A stretch of 64,000 nt of DNA from the NCBI GenBank assembly GCA_019188255.1, contig JAETXT010000003.1, forward strand, positions 4,898,001 to 4,962,000. Direction: 5' to 3'. Within the stretch, counting starts at the first letter, position 1. Every line of letters begins with the position of its first letter. The notes below the pieces were generated by a model. That model searched no databases. It was not told where the DNA came from and saw only the letters and a list, made by a program, of their open reading frames with translations. The position numbers and the translations under genes were made by a program. Of this stretch, positions 21,204 to 31,208 are shown in pieces. The DNA comes from Verticillium longisporum (taxonomy: Eukaryota; Ascomycota; Sordariomycetes; Glomerellales; Plectosphaerellaceae).

Positions 21204-21983
21204 CTAATAGTATCCATCAAAAGTATCCTCACGCTTCGCAGACACGCTCCTGACAGCTTCCTTGATCGGCAAATCACCCTCACCGGGACCCAGGATATCG
21301 AACGCCAGGCCCGTGGTCCACTCATCCTCGATCGCAGCAAAGAGGACAGCGGCGACGTCGGCCCGGCTGATCATACCCTGGAGACCGACCTTGCCCGCCC
21401 TTATTCGACCCTCGGCCTCCTTCTCTGTCAGACCACCAGGCCGAATGATGGTATACTCGAATCCCCGGCTCCGGTTGTTGACACGCAGGTCCTTGTCGGC
21501 CTCGAATTTGGCCCTCAGCGCCGGCTCAATAACCCCCCACATGCGGTCGCTCAGCTTGATGTCTGCCTCACTGTACCATTCAGGCGTCGGCTTTTTCCGG
21601 TCGCGCACATCGGCAGAGCTGATGGCGACGTAGCGCTTCCGCGGAATCTCAGCCTGAGCGAGGGCATCGATGACCTTGATGGCGCCGTCACGGTCGACCT
21701 CGACAGGGGCGCGGGGGTTGCTGGCGGCCCACACGACGGTGTCGGGCTGGGTGCGCTCGAGGATCTTGACAAAATCTTCCACTGTGCCGGAGACTAGGTC
21801 TTGAACAATGGGATGAGCGCCAATGGCGATGAGCGAGGGAACCTGGTCTGGGTTGCGAATGATGCTGTAGACAGCGTGGGCGGGGTTTGCGGCGGTGAGG
21901 AGCGACGTGAGGTGACGTGCGGTTTTGCCGTTCCCGCCGACAATCAGAGTCGTCGGAGGGTGAAACAAACAGGCGTCTCCCAT
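21204..21983 (-). CDS. NAD(P)-binding Rossmann protein, atypical SDR (NmrA/NAD(P)H-binding type)
   Basis: A single exon of 259 aa. The N-terminal TTLIVGGNGKTARHL carries the glycine-rich dinucleotide loop; TVVWAASNP, KRYVAISSADV and YTIIRPGGLT are the usual landmarks of the NAD(P)H-binding extended/atypical SDR group. No clear catalytic Tyr-x3-Lys pair stands out, as is common in atypical members. It is convergent with the ABC transporter (205 bp between stops). It could be a reductase or epimerase for the cluster product; by analogy with opine-metallophore pathways that use an NAD(P)H enzyme after NAS it is worth testing, but it is not related by sequence to opine dehydrogenases as far as I can see. 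Confidence 0.82.
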   Translation of the reverse strand: MGDACLFHPPTTLIVGGNGKTARHLTSLLTAANPAHAVYSIIRNPDQVPSLIAIGAHPIVQDLVSGTVEDFVKILERTQPDTVVWAASNPRAPVEVDRDGAIKVIDALAQAEIPRKRYVAISSADVRDRKKPTPEWYSEADIKLSDRMWGVIEPALRAKFEADKDLRVNNRSRGFEYTIIRPGGLTEKEAEGRIRAGKVGLQGMISRADVAAVLFAAIEDEWTTGLAFDILGPGEGDLPIKEAVRSVSAKREDTFDGYY

Positions 21984-23355
21984 GGTGGCAGTTTGTTATA
22001 CTACACAGTTGTTGTCCCAGGTCTGTGATAGATGGCAATTAGACAAAGGGCGAAGGTTGAGAGACCACCTGGCCATGACGGAATACAAGCATGACCCAAC
22101 TACCACATCAGCCACCTACCAAAGGGATACCCCGCCACGAAGAGGAGGGATGTGGGGCATGTGGTTTAGTAATCCGTCTCACCGAGTGACAAGAATATCT
22201 TGTTCCATGAGGAGTGTTGAATTTGTGCTTCACATTATGCGATTCAATGCTTCTGATACCTAACCTTATAGATTTGTGACAGCACATGACGACAAAGTTC
22301 TGGTGCCGCGATTATGCTTGCTGCCTGGAATACTGACCGACGGTGCCCATGCCTTCGATTTAGCGCCATCGCGGCAACGGGGCAGTGAGAACGATGTCTG
22401 TCAAACATTCTGGGAATAGTTTCCCTCGCGCCACTCTCTCATAGATCCAACCGCCACGGGAATGACTTCCCTGCTTATAAGTGCTACCCCGAGATTATCT
22501 GTTCCCTTTGCGCCTGGCAAACTCGGCAATATCAGCTTAGTCGACACAGTCATCATGGAGCCCTCGTCGCGACCTCAGAGGGAGACAGAACAAGCCTATG
22601 AGCCTCGAGGCAACGTCTTGGGTACCTAAAATGGCAAAGGCCTCCTGCATCTGGTCGAGACGGCTGGTGACTGTGTGACTGTGACCGGGTAGTCTACGCC
22701 TTCCGGTGAAGTATCTAATATTGGGATTTATCATGGCCTCCTAGCGTGCTCGTCGGACTCACGGACCATGACGACTCCCTTACTGATACATAATTTTAGT
22801 TTACAAGCATTTCCAGACGCTGGTGACTGGGAAGCCGCACTTTTCGATGTCAAAAATCTTGCTCATGTTCGCGTTGACAGCCGACTTAGTCCCGATAAAG
22901 CCTTTGCAGGAATCGCTCGTCGATACGCGCAAACTTTACAACGTCTTGTACTTTCTGCATCGCTTCAATTAAATTCATGGCCAGAAACAGAAACAGTGAT
23001 CTGTAATATTGCCCACTCAACTCTCACGACAATCGTCGCGCCCTGTCACAGACTGTTAAAGCTAGCAGCTTAGATACGCTTTACAGGCGGGAGCAAGCTG
23101 GGGCTGAACGGACACAGCATACTCCGCGCACCAACGGCGCTACTGAAGGGCGCTGGTCACTCACTTGTCAAAAACTTAACAATCGCTGCTCTCCGACTCG
23201 TCAATTCCATTGACTCGAACCGAGGCGCATTCCCGCGAAGTGTATTAATAGTTGTTCCTTCGCCAGATAAGGTAGCCGTGAATCAAACGATGTTGAATTA
23301 TTTCAATGATCACATCCACAGAGCCACCATCAAACGCTAGGCATCAAAAAATACC
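21984..23355. other. Intergenic between divergent SDR and P450 genes
   Basis: 1.37 kb holding both upstream regions. A frame at 22768-23073 has no family features, and I do not call a gene here. Confidence 0.5.
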
Positions 23356-25053
23356 ATGCCGGAAGTAACTCTTCTATCTGTTGCCGCAGCGCTGGTTGCG
23401 GCCCTTTCTTACCTTGTCAACGTCCTGGTTGTAGAACCATTGATCACCAGCCCACTGAGCGATATCCCCGGACCAAAGTCTTTTGCCCTCACCCGCTGGC
23501 GACTGGCTTGGGAAGACTGGAATGCAACACGTACGCGGACCATCCTTCGATTGCACTCCGAATATGGCCCGGTAGTGCGCATCGGGCCAAATGAGGTGTC
23601 TTTCAACAGCCCGAGTGCATTGCGGACCATCTACGGGCCCGGCAGTCGATTTGGCAGGACGACATTTTACCGCATGTTTGATGTGTACGGCGAGCAGAAC
23701 CTATTCACATTCCATTCGACGAAGGAACATGGCAACAGGAAGAAACTACTTTCCCATGCCTATTCAAAGTCGGTTGTGCTGAAGGATCCAACGACACGCC
23801 TCGTGGAGGAGAAGGCCCGACAGTATCTTGACTTGATCAGCACTGAGCCACAGGGCATCAGCGATGTCTTCCTCTCGATGCACTACTACTCTCTCGACAA
23901 CATCACTGCTTTTGTCTACGGACAACACGGGTCGACGCGTGCCCTGCAGGGGTCGAACAATGATCGAGCCTTGATTGACGATATCTTGCACCCATCTCGC
24001 CGCCGGCTATCGTGGTTCTTGGTGCACTTTCCATCATACACAAAGTGGCTGTACTCGTGCAAACCATTCATGGGCCGGATAGTAAAGCCGATCCTGCCTA
24101 TGCAACAGCCGACTACTTATACCAGCATACGGAGATTCGCGTTGCAAGCTTTCCAGAATCTCAAATCGGCGCAGGAGGACTTGAAGGTTTCGGGGGAGTC
24201 GAGCAATGCTGAAGACTCATCCATAGTCGGCCAGCTATGGCGCCATCACGAGTCGCAACGGCCCGACGGCATGAATGACATGCAATTGGCTTCGGAATGC
24301 GCAGACCACTTCCTTGCGGGAATAGATACGACGAGCGATACCCTCATGTTTCTAGTTTGGGCGCTCTCTCTTCCCGAGAACGAGAAATTCCAGGCCAAGT
24401 TGAGAGACGAGGTTACGGGCCTGACAGGGGATGCTCTTAATGAGCATGGATATCCACGCGTGGACGCCTCAGATCGATGCACATATCTCAATGTGGTCAT
24501 CAAGGAAACCTTGAGACTTTACGCGCCCCTACCGAGTACCGAACCGAGATCCATGGATGCCCAGTCAATAGTCGACGGCTTCCAGATTCCACCCAACACT
24601 GTTGTCGGGATGTCGCCTTATATCATTCACCGTGATCCGACGGTGTTCAAAGACCCCAGGAGGTTCAACCCGGAGAGGTGGCTAGGGCCGGAAGCGGTTG
24701 AATTAAACCGTCATTTTTGGGCGTTCTCGAGTGGTGGAAGAATGTGTATCGGCATGCAGTAAGTGAAGATTCCAGCTGTCGTTCCAGCAGACAGTTTGTG
24801 GGCTAACTGCCGGTAGCTTGGCCATGGCGGAAATGACCACTGTCACTGCTGCTCTCTATGGCAAGTACAGGACATCCATAGCGCCAGGGTTCGAAGGTAT
24901 AGCTCCAGGCATCACTGCACGTGTTGAGGTCTTTTCAGATGACCGATTCGCAAAGACTCAGGTTAGTCCTGCTCTCGTTCACAACCAAGCTTCCAGTACT
25001 AACCATATCAGGAACACACTTGTCTCGTTCAATTTCATGAACTGAGTAAGTGA
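23356..25053 (+). CDS. Cytochrome P450 monooxygenase
   Basis: Exons 23356-24758, 24817-24961 and 25012-25053 give about 529 aa, a full-length microsomal P450. It has an N-terminal hydrophobic anchor (LLSVAAALVAALSYLVNVLVV), hinge DIPGPKSFALTRW, YGPVVRIGPNEVSF, I-helix AGIDTTSDTLMF, ExxR in KETLRLYAPLP, PERW, and the heme loop FSSGGRMCIGMHLAM whose Cys ligates iron. The third exon is only 42 nt and gives the family-typical end EHTCLVQF. It belongs to the same broad group as the broken P450 at 1-880. It is at the right border of the metallophore-like genes and may tailor the product, although neighbourhood alone does not prove membership. Confidence 0.92.
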
Positions 25054-25271
25054 GAGAAGTCCTGCACTCTGGAGTGATGTTTCCCACCTCGGCAGCACAT
25101 GCAGTGAATAGACACAGCCCTTTCTTGACCAACCCATCCACGCGGCCTGCGAACGCGTGAACAGGGCTGGGAACGGCATTGCTCTGTTCTAAAGTCAAGA
25201 TGATCTTACAATACAGCAATTATCAGTTGCAGTGATTGTGGTGTGTCGCTGTCCTGACTATGAAGCCGATA

Positions 25272-26379
25272 TCATACGAAGCCTTCAAAAGACGTCTTTA
25301 AACCCTGAAATGTTATGCCTTTCTCTCCATCCTTGAATTGGACCGCCGGCTTCCCTCCGAACCACGAATAATCAATTCCAAGGTCATCCACAGAGACCTC
25401 TGCGGCAAGTACTCTAGACAAAAATGACCAAGTCTGAGCAAGTAATCTAGCTGCATCCGCGTTTTTGGTTATGTGTCCCGAAGCAATCGTGACCTTGCCT
25501 GCTCAGAGTGAGCTTAGTAGGGGTCGACGGAGAGGCGGAATTAGGGCAAAAGGAAGCTGATGTACTTACTGCAGTTGATGTTTTCCTCTTGATTCCAACC
25601 ATGCACGAGCTGCTGTAACTTATCGATTGTATCTCGATACTCGGAGATACTGCCGCCTTCCGGGAAAAGGATAGGTGCGCGCTCATAAACCGTATCACCA
25701 ACAAACAAGACGCGCTCTTTCGCATCCCAAATAGCAATTTCATCGGGCATGTGACCTGGTGTCTGAAAAACCACCAAGCTCAGGTCCTCCCCAGAACTGC
25801 TGACCACTCGAGCGCCATCTTCTGCCCAGTGGGTAACATGATACCTTGGCAGCTTCATGCCGACGAAAGCACATAGCGAGGCGCTGTTCAGCTTATGAGG
25901 ATCTGTCAGAAAGCCTTTCCCCGCAGAGCTTGCCCAGACGGCAAGACCAGAGGTCCTCATAAACTCGGGAATCCCTCCTAGATCGCTCAAGTCAGATGGT
26001 CTTTATGGTAAGAAGAAGACCAAGCCTTACCGATGTGGTCATAATGACAATGAGTAGAGATAATCGTATACGGTCTCACGCCAGACCGGTTCAGTGGAAG
26101 ACCTTCATTGTCAGGTACTGGAACCGTCTCGAGATACACCTTGAGCGCGAGATCTATGGTGGGCGTCTGTGTCGATCCTCCACAGCCCGAATCAATGAGT
26201 ACGATATCGTGCGGGTAGATTTTAACATAAATCAATGGTTCCTCGCCCCATCTATCATTCTCTTCAACGACAAATGTGGTTGAGTTGAGGCGTTGGCATG
26301 AAAATGCTGGTGTGAGGGGGCCGGTCCTGTTCTCCTCAGCTGCTGCGGGGTCGTTCTCGATTCTTGACAATTGACACAT
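25272..26379 (-). CDS. Metallo-beta-lactamase-fold hydrolase (lactonase-like)
   Basis: Exons 26379-26031, 25977-25570 and 25498-25272 give about 327 aa; the frame stays open to another ATG at 26523, which would add 48 non-conserved residues. The zinc motif HxHxDH is present as STHCHYDHIGG, formed across the first intron (26030-25978). Later metal ligands are QTPGHMPDEIAI and VLFVGDTVYE, and the last exon supplies IASGHITKNADAA. The domain is typical of fungal MBL-superfamily lactonases and lactamases (for example the FDB1 lactamase of Fusarium and N-acyl homoserine lactonases), which hydrolyse cyclic esters or amides in the cytosol. Substrate is unknown. A link to the metallophore-like genes is possible but unsupported. 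Confidence 0.87.
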
Positions 26380-26931
26380 TTTGCAAGCTAATTGCCCAAA
26401 GAGGATGCCAGACCATGTAGTTTGTGTGCCGATAAAGATGATGAGGGTTCTGATCGCGATAGAACTGGATCTGAAGGTAGGTGGTTGGTGTATGGCCTGC
26501 TGAATGCAATGGGAGGAGGACAACGAGGCCCATCTCGTGGCTTTGTCGCGTGGGTGTGGTTGGAGCCCGCCCCTATCCTGTGGAGTCAGCTCAATTGGGT
26601 GTCAATGTGTGCTGCATTTGAACCTCATCAAGAGATCGATAGTTATCCTCAAAGCTCTGGGCAGCTTATTGCGAAGGAGACTCCTATCATCGATAATCAC
26701 AGGTCCTCAAAGGGCGAGGACCATGAGTTGCACGACTAGTGAGATATCAAGCAGCTCACTGTCAAGGACTATCCCCAAGACTGACTGAATATGCTTAATA
26801 TCAATGGAACTTGTAAGCCAAGAGCAGTGCAATTTGCAGCCATACTGACAGTCGCGAATATATACATGGAATCAAGGCTAGGGTGAAAGAATGATATCTC
26901 GTGTTTTTCCTGCCTACGCTAGTGGTATGCA
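26380..26931. other. Intergenic
   Basis: Between two minus-strand genes. No gene seen, except the possible 5' extension of the hydrolase to 26523. Confidence 0.5.
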
Positions 26932-27981
26932 TCAAATGTTCTTGAAGACGGACAAGCTCGACAGAGCATTTCCAGGCCACGAGAACAGCGTGTTCGATGG
27001 ACAAGAAGACCCCAGCGCCTGGTTGTTCATCCAAGCAGGTTCCCAGTAGTAGAGACCCTTGCCCTTGTTGACCTTGCTCACGACGTCAGCGACCCGCTGG
27101 ATGAAGGTCGTCTGGCCTTGGGCCGAGAAGGGAATGTCCCTCAGGTCACTCGGGAAAGGCTGCGCCGGCGACGGGCAAGACGTAGGCCAGTTCAACTCGG
27201 CCACGACGATTTCCTTGCCCCACTTGCTGGCCATGTTGTTCAGTGTGGTTCGCAGCGCCGAGAGTGTGGCACCGCTGCCGTAGAAGGGGTAGTACGAGAC
27301 GCCCATCTGGTCAAAGTCGCCGGCGGCAAGGGGTCCGGCGGCCAGGACCTGCGTGTAGAAGTACTCTTGGACGTTCCAGTCCCAGGCACGGTCGAGGTGG
27401 ATCATGATTTTAGGTTTGGGGCTGAGGGTCGAGTCTTTAATGCCCCAAGAGGCGGAGCTGAGGAGGCGTGCGACGTTGTAGAAGTTGGAGGTCTTTCCGG
27501 TAGGGAACAGCAGCCCAGAGGTGATCTCGTTGCCGATGGAGATGACGGCTGGGGGCACACCAGCTTTCTGGAAGGCGTTGGAGACCTCCTTGGTGTAGTT
27601 GTAGAGTCTCCATGAAAGATCGTCAATACCAGAAGGCCAACCACTAGGGATGGCCTGGTGAGCGGGGTCAGCCCATGTGTCGCTGAAGTGAAGGGTCAGA
27701 TAGACGCTGAGCCCCTGAGCTTTGGCCCGCTTGGCAAGATTGAGATTGTAGTCGAGGTTGTAGTCGCCATTGGAAGGGTTGACCCAGATACGCTGTCGGA
27801 CCGAGTTGACGCCGTTGGCTTTGAGGATCTGTTCAAGAGGCTGAGCCGAGCCGCCGTTGGTGTACTTGATACCAGCCCGTTCTTCAATCAAGGTCGACGA
27901 CCAGTCGACACCCCTATAAGTAAGGGCCGCCGTGGCCGACGACCACAGAAGCAGAGCGCTGGTAGCTACGCTGGCAAGCAT
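26932..27981 (-). CDS. Arabinogalactan endo-beta-1,4-galactanase, GH53
   Basis: A single exon of 349 aa with a secretion signal (LASVATSALLLWSSATAALT). The GH53 core is evident: YRGVDWSS at the barrel start, NSVRQRIWVNP, YLTLHFSDTWADP, the acid/base Glu152 in SIGNEITSG, and nucleophile Glu262 in VVAELNWPTSC. The enzyme cleaves beta-1,4-galactan side chains of pectin (type I arabinogalactan) outside the cell. Length matches fungal family members (about 330-350 aa). There is no carbohydrate-binding module. With the GH74 gene 3 kb away it forms a small group of plant-wall hydrolase genes. Confidence 0.95.
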   Translation of the reverse strand: MLASVATSALLLWSSATAALTYRGVDWSSTLIEERAGIKYTNGGSAQPLEQILKANGVNSVRQRIWVNPSNGDYNLDYNLNLAKRAKAQGLSVYLTLHFSDTWADPAHQAIPSGWPSGIDDLSWRLYNYTKEVSNAFQKAGVPPAVISIGNEITSGLLFPTGKTSNFYNVARLLSSASWGIKDSTLSPKPKIMIHLDRAWDWNVQEYFYTQVLAAGPLAAGDFDQMGVSYYPFYGSGATLSALRTTLNNMASKWGKEIVVAELNWPTSCPSPAQPFPSDLRDIPFSAQGQTTFIQRVADVVSKVNKGKGLYYWEPAWMNNQALGSSCPSNTLFSWPGNALSSLSVFKNI

Positions 27982-28647
27982 TTTGAGAACTGGATAGACT
28001 GAATGGCAACCAGAGCAAAGCCGAAGGGCGTGCGGGAATTCATCGCTGAGGCTACGTCTGAGAGGCCATGGTTCTTATCACTTTCTAGAATGGAGGTTAG
28101 CAGGAGGCTGCGCCCCAGAACCGTTGCTGCCGGTAGTCTACTAAGTCCGAGATGAGTTCAGGAGGGGTTGCGGGGGTCGCCAGTATCCCTGGCCATGCTT
28201 CTCCTCACGTTAATTAGTACCGAAGCCTGGTGTTGCAACGCTGGATCGGCACACATCGCGCGGGCAATCCCCTACTCCAATCGCCACCACCCAACACACT
28301 ATAATCAGCAGCAGAAAGATGCGCCATTCGGTCCTCGAAATCCCGTTACCAAGCTGGAAGATAGTAGCTGGTGCCTGAAAATCGCTGCTTTCATAGACTT
28401 TGCGGCCCATTTGCTAAACGGGGACGATAGGGGAGGATTGTGGTAGTGGCCTAGCGATTGCGTCCTCGCCCCTGGACAAGGTTTGCAGATTGCGGCGCCG
28501 TTTCACCTGCGGCCTCGCCTCGCCCGAACAGCTGAGCTCTCTTCCTAATTCTGCCCAGGTCGTCCACCTCTACCAGTTCTCGGCAGGTCGCTTGGTAGTA
28601 AGTCCGACCAGCTCAATCTCTCGGAGTTTTGCGCGACATTTTGGGGC
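27982..28647. other. Intergenic
   Basis: The GH53 promoter and the deaminase 3' flank. No gene seen. Confidence 0.6.
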
Positions 28648-29456
28648 CTACACAGGGGAACAAATTGAATCCGCCTGCCACGTAGATCGCGAACAGCCCG
28701 GTGGACATGGAGCCGAGTGGTCGAACTGCCAGCTAAACAAGGGGTTCGTCTCGTTTGTGAGTACCGCCCCAATCAGCGCCGTTTGTCGCGGGAGATCGAC
28801 GGACATTGCGAATACCTCACGCGACGCAATCCGGATCTGACCCCAGCCTCTGCGGACCAGCTCATCAATACTGGTGCCGTAGACGTATTCCCTGAAGCCC
28901 GCCCATCGAATCGCTGACGCGCACATGGGGCAGCTTTCGGCATTTGTGTAGATGGTCAAGTCTGAGAATGCTGCCAGAGCTTCTGCGACTGTCATGTTGT
29001 AGGGCCCCGTCGGATCCGTCAGGATTTGAGAGCAGTTGGCGATTGCTGCCATTTCACCTGATATTCGTCAGTTCTCCGATGGATGCCCTACACGAAGCCT
29101 CCGCAGTTTGCGTCACCAGAACTAGACCCATTTATCAACCTCTTACCATGCATGATGGGGTTGCCAGACTGGTGGCTCGTGTTTTCGCCGGTGCAGACAA
29201 TGTCCCCTCTGCCATTGACCGTGTGATTCACAATAACGGTGCCGAAAGGAGCGAAAGGGCATGGCGAAGACAGCGCTTCGTTCGCTTCTCGCATCCAGTA
29301 CTGTCGTGTTTCCTGATTGATTTGCTTCTGGCTTTGGGAAAGCTCAATAAGGAGAATCTGTTCCATAGACAGGCGGCGCAGATGCCCATCGTGTTGGTGA
29401 CCTGTACCCAGTCGAAGTAGGCCCGCAAGTACACCGAGAACTACTCTCTGCCTCAT
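28648..29456 (-). CDS. Cytidine/deoxycytidylate-deaminase-fold nucleoside deaminase, possibly secreted
   Basis: Exon 1 29456-29147, intron 29146-29058, exon 2 29057-28648, about 239 aa. Splicing reconstitutes the zinc site: IMHGEMAAIANC (H-x-E, with catalytic Glu) followed by ESCPMCASAIRWAG (PCxxC-type, with Ser-Cys-Pro). This is the guanine/tRNA-adenosine-deaminase-like branch of the CDA superfamily. The N-terminus from 29456 (RQRVVLGVLAGLLRLGTG) resembles a signal peptide, and the C-terminal tail has several cysteines, so a secreted enzyme is plausible. An ATG at 29561 would add 35 residues and hide that signal. The natural substrate (guanine, adenosine or cytidine derivative) cannot be assigned. 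Confidence 0.82.
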
Positions 29457-31208
29457 GGTTAAGCGCGGTTTCGCGCGTCGTCGCTGACGGAGAATTTCAG
29501 AGACCGCGTTGGAGGTATGGGACTTCTTGCACTGTCTGATGTCTGTAACCTGAGCCTTCAATCCCGCCAGAGGTTGGGATCAACGACAGAAGCCACCATA
29601 CTCCTGAAATCTCGTATTCTTGTGGCGCACGCCAGATCGGAATACCCCGCACTCGGGGGCGTCATCGTCCACCATTGCGTGCCAGTTCCACCAGTCTGGA
29701 ACACTGCTGAAAGTTTCCTGATGAGCAGCAATGGAAGCTGTGTTGTAGACTACGTAGGTATCCTATAAAAGACAGGCTTGTTCACTACACATGACTGGGC
29801 TTTCGCTGACTTCCTGTGCACTGCATTTCCTTTTCTTGTGTCGTCTTTTCGCACCCTTTGGGGAATCTACAACAGAAGCTCCATCCTGCAAGTTTGTGCG
29901 TTTTTAACTAAATTGGGGGTTTCGACCTATCCGGTGCAGAAAAGCATTTGGAATAGGAAACGCGTCTTGTTTGCGGACCGATGGATATTCACTCTGTTTT
30001 CCATGACGGCTGAGTGAACTGAATAGACAGCGATGTTTGAGGAACCCCTGAATTGACGACGTGCAGAACTCGAGCATCAGGAACAAACATGCCAGCAACA
30101 GCCCCCCTGCCTACTCAGAAAAACGAACTGCTATAGCAAGACGGGAGTAAATTGTCGAGCAGGCAAGGCTTGAGGCATGAGGCAATAAGACATACCACCG
30201 CTCGGAAAAGAGTACCGGAGCACTTCCAAAAGCCACAGGCACAGGGGCTGCTTTGCGAGTCAGGGCATTGACGGGAGCGCCATGACTTGAGGACGCCAAT
30301 TTTCCGCCACACACATGACGATAGGGGAGCATCGGTTTACTTATACTCTGTGGTGAGAGACGTCCCGATCGAGGCCTATGGAAAACATCGAGCCGTGGCC
30401 GATATCTGACTGTCTTGCGATTGGGCACTGACCACAATGGCCAAGGTTGCTTACGGGGACTACACAGCGAGGAGACAAGCCGCGTACTCCACAGACTCCG
30501 CGCCTCAATCTTGTACTTTCCATGGCTCTGGACCTGTAGGCTGCATCATGGCGTACCTGAGCAATAGATTTGGGGCGCGCCGGGCTCCGGAAAACGCGTC
30601 AATTCCGACACGAAGCCATCACGACAGTAGACCCTGCCCTCAAGTCAATTTGAGTCGCGCTCGTTGATTGGATTCCGCTCCAATGAGAACAAGCTCAGTT
30701 AATTAATGGAGACAACAGCCTGGCCTCACCAGTGTCACCTGGATGACGACTTTACGGAAAACGTTGCCTGATACTGCACGACCGGAGGTGGACGCTCCTT
30801 GGTCCGCGGCTCGGAACGGCGTAGCGCAACCGGGACCACGGGACGAGTCGCCAGTCGCCCCAAAGCGGCAATCGACCTGGGATCTGAATTGGAGTGTGCA
30901 GGTCCAGCCTAGGGCAATTGCACTATTCCGTCACGGAGCCATCGTGAGAATCTTGGCTGCCCCGCGGGATATGATCTAGATCAGCTTTTGGACCCCTCTG
31001 TATACTCCCATCTTGCGCATGTCACGATCGCAAACAGCCGCCCAACTCGGAACGTCGTGATCCTGGGGAGGGGCCATCATATCCGTGAATGAGCATCATA
31101 TAAGTAAGGCAACAATCGCTGATCTTTCCCGCTTGCCTTGCCTCGCTCTTCCAGGCGTTACAATCTACTTGTCAGCTCAGCCAACCGTTGGAACGACAGA
31201 CGATCACG
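29457..31208. other. Long intergenic region, no gene seen
   Basis: 1.75 kb between divergent genes (deaminase and GH74). Many short frames, none with family features. The last 150 bp before 31209 are the GH74 promoter and leader. Confidence 0.55.

Noticed and set aside
22537..22734. Minus-strand frame faintly like the C-terminus of a zinc alcohol dehydrogenase (LDQMQEAF)
   Set aside because: Only one short segment matches the pattern and nothing upstream extends it.
22768..23073. 101-aa reading frame upstream of the P450
   Set aside because: No family motif, no supporting splice context, and in a divergent promoter region.
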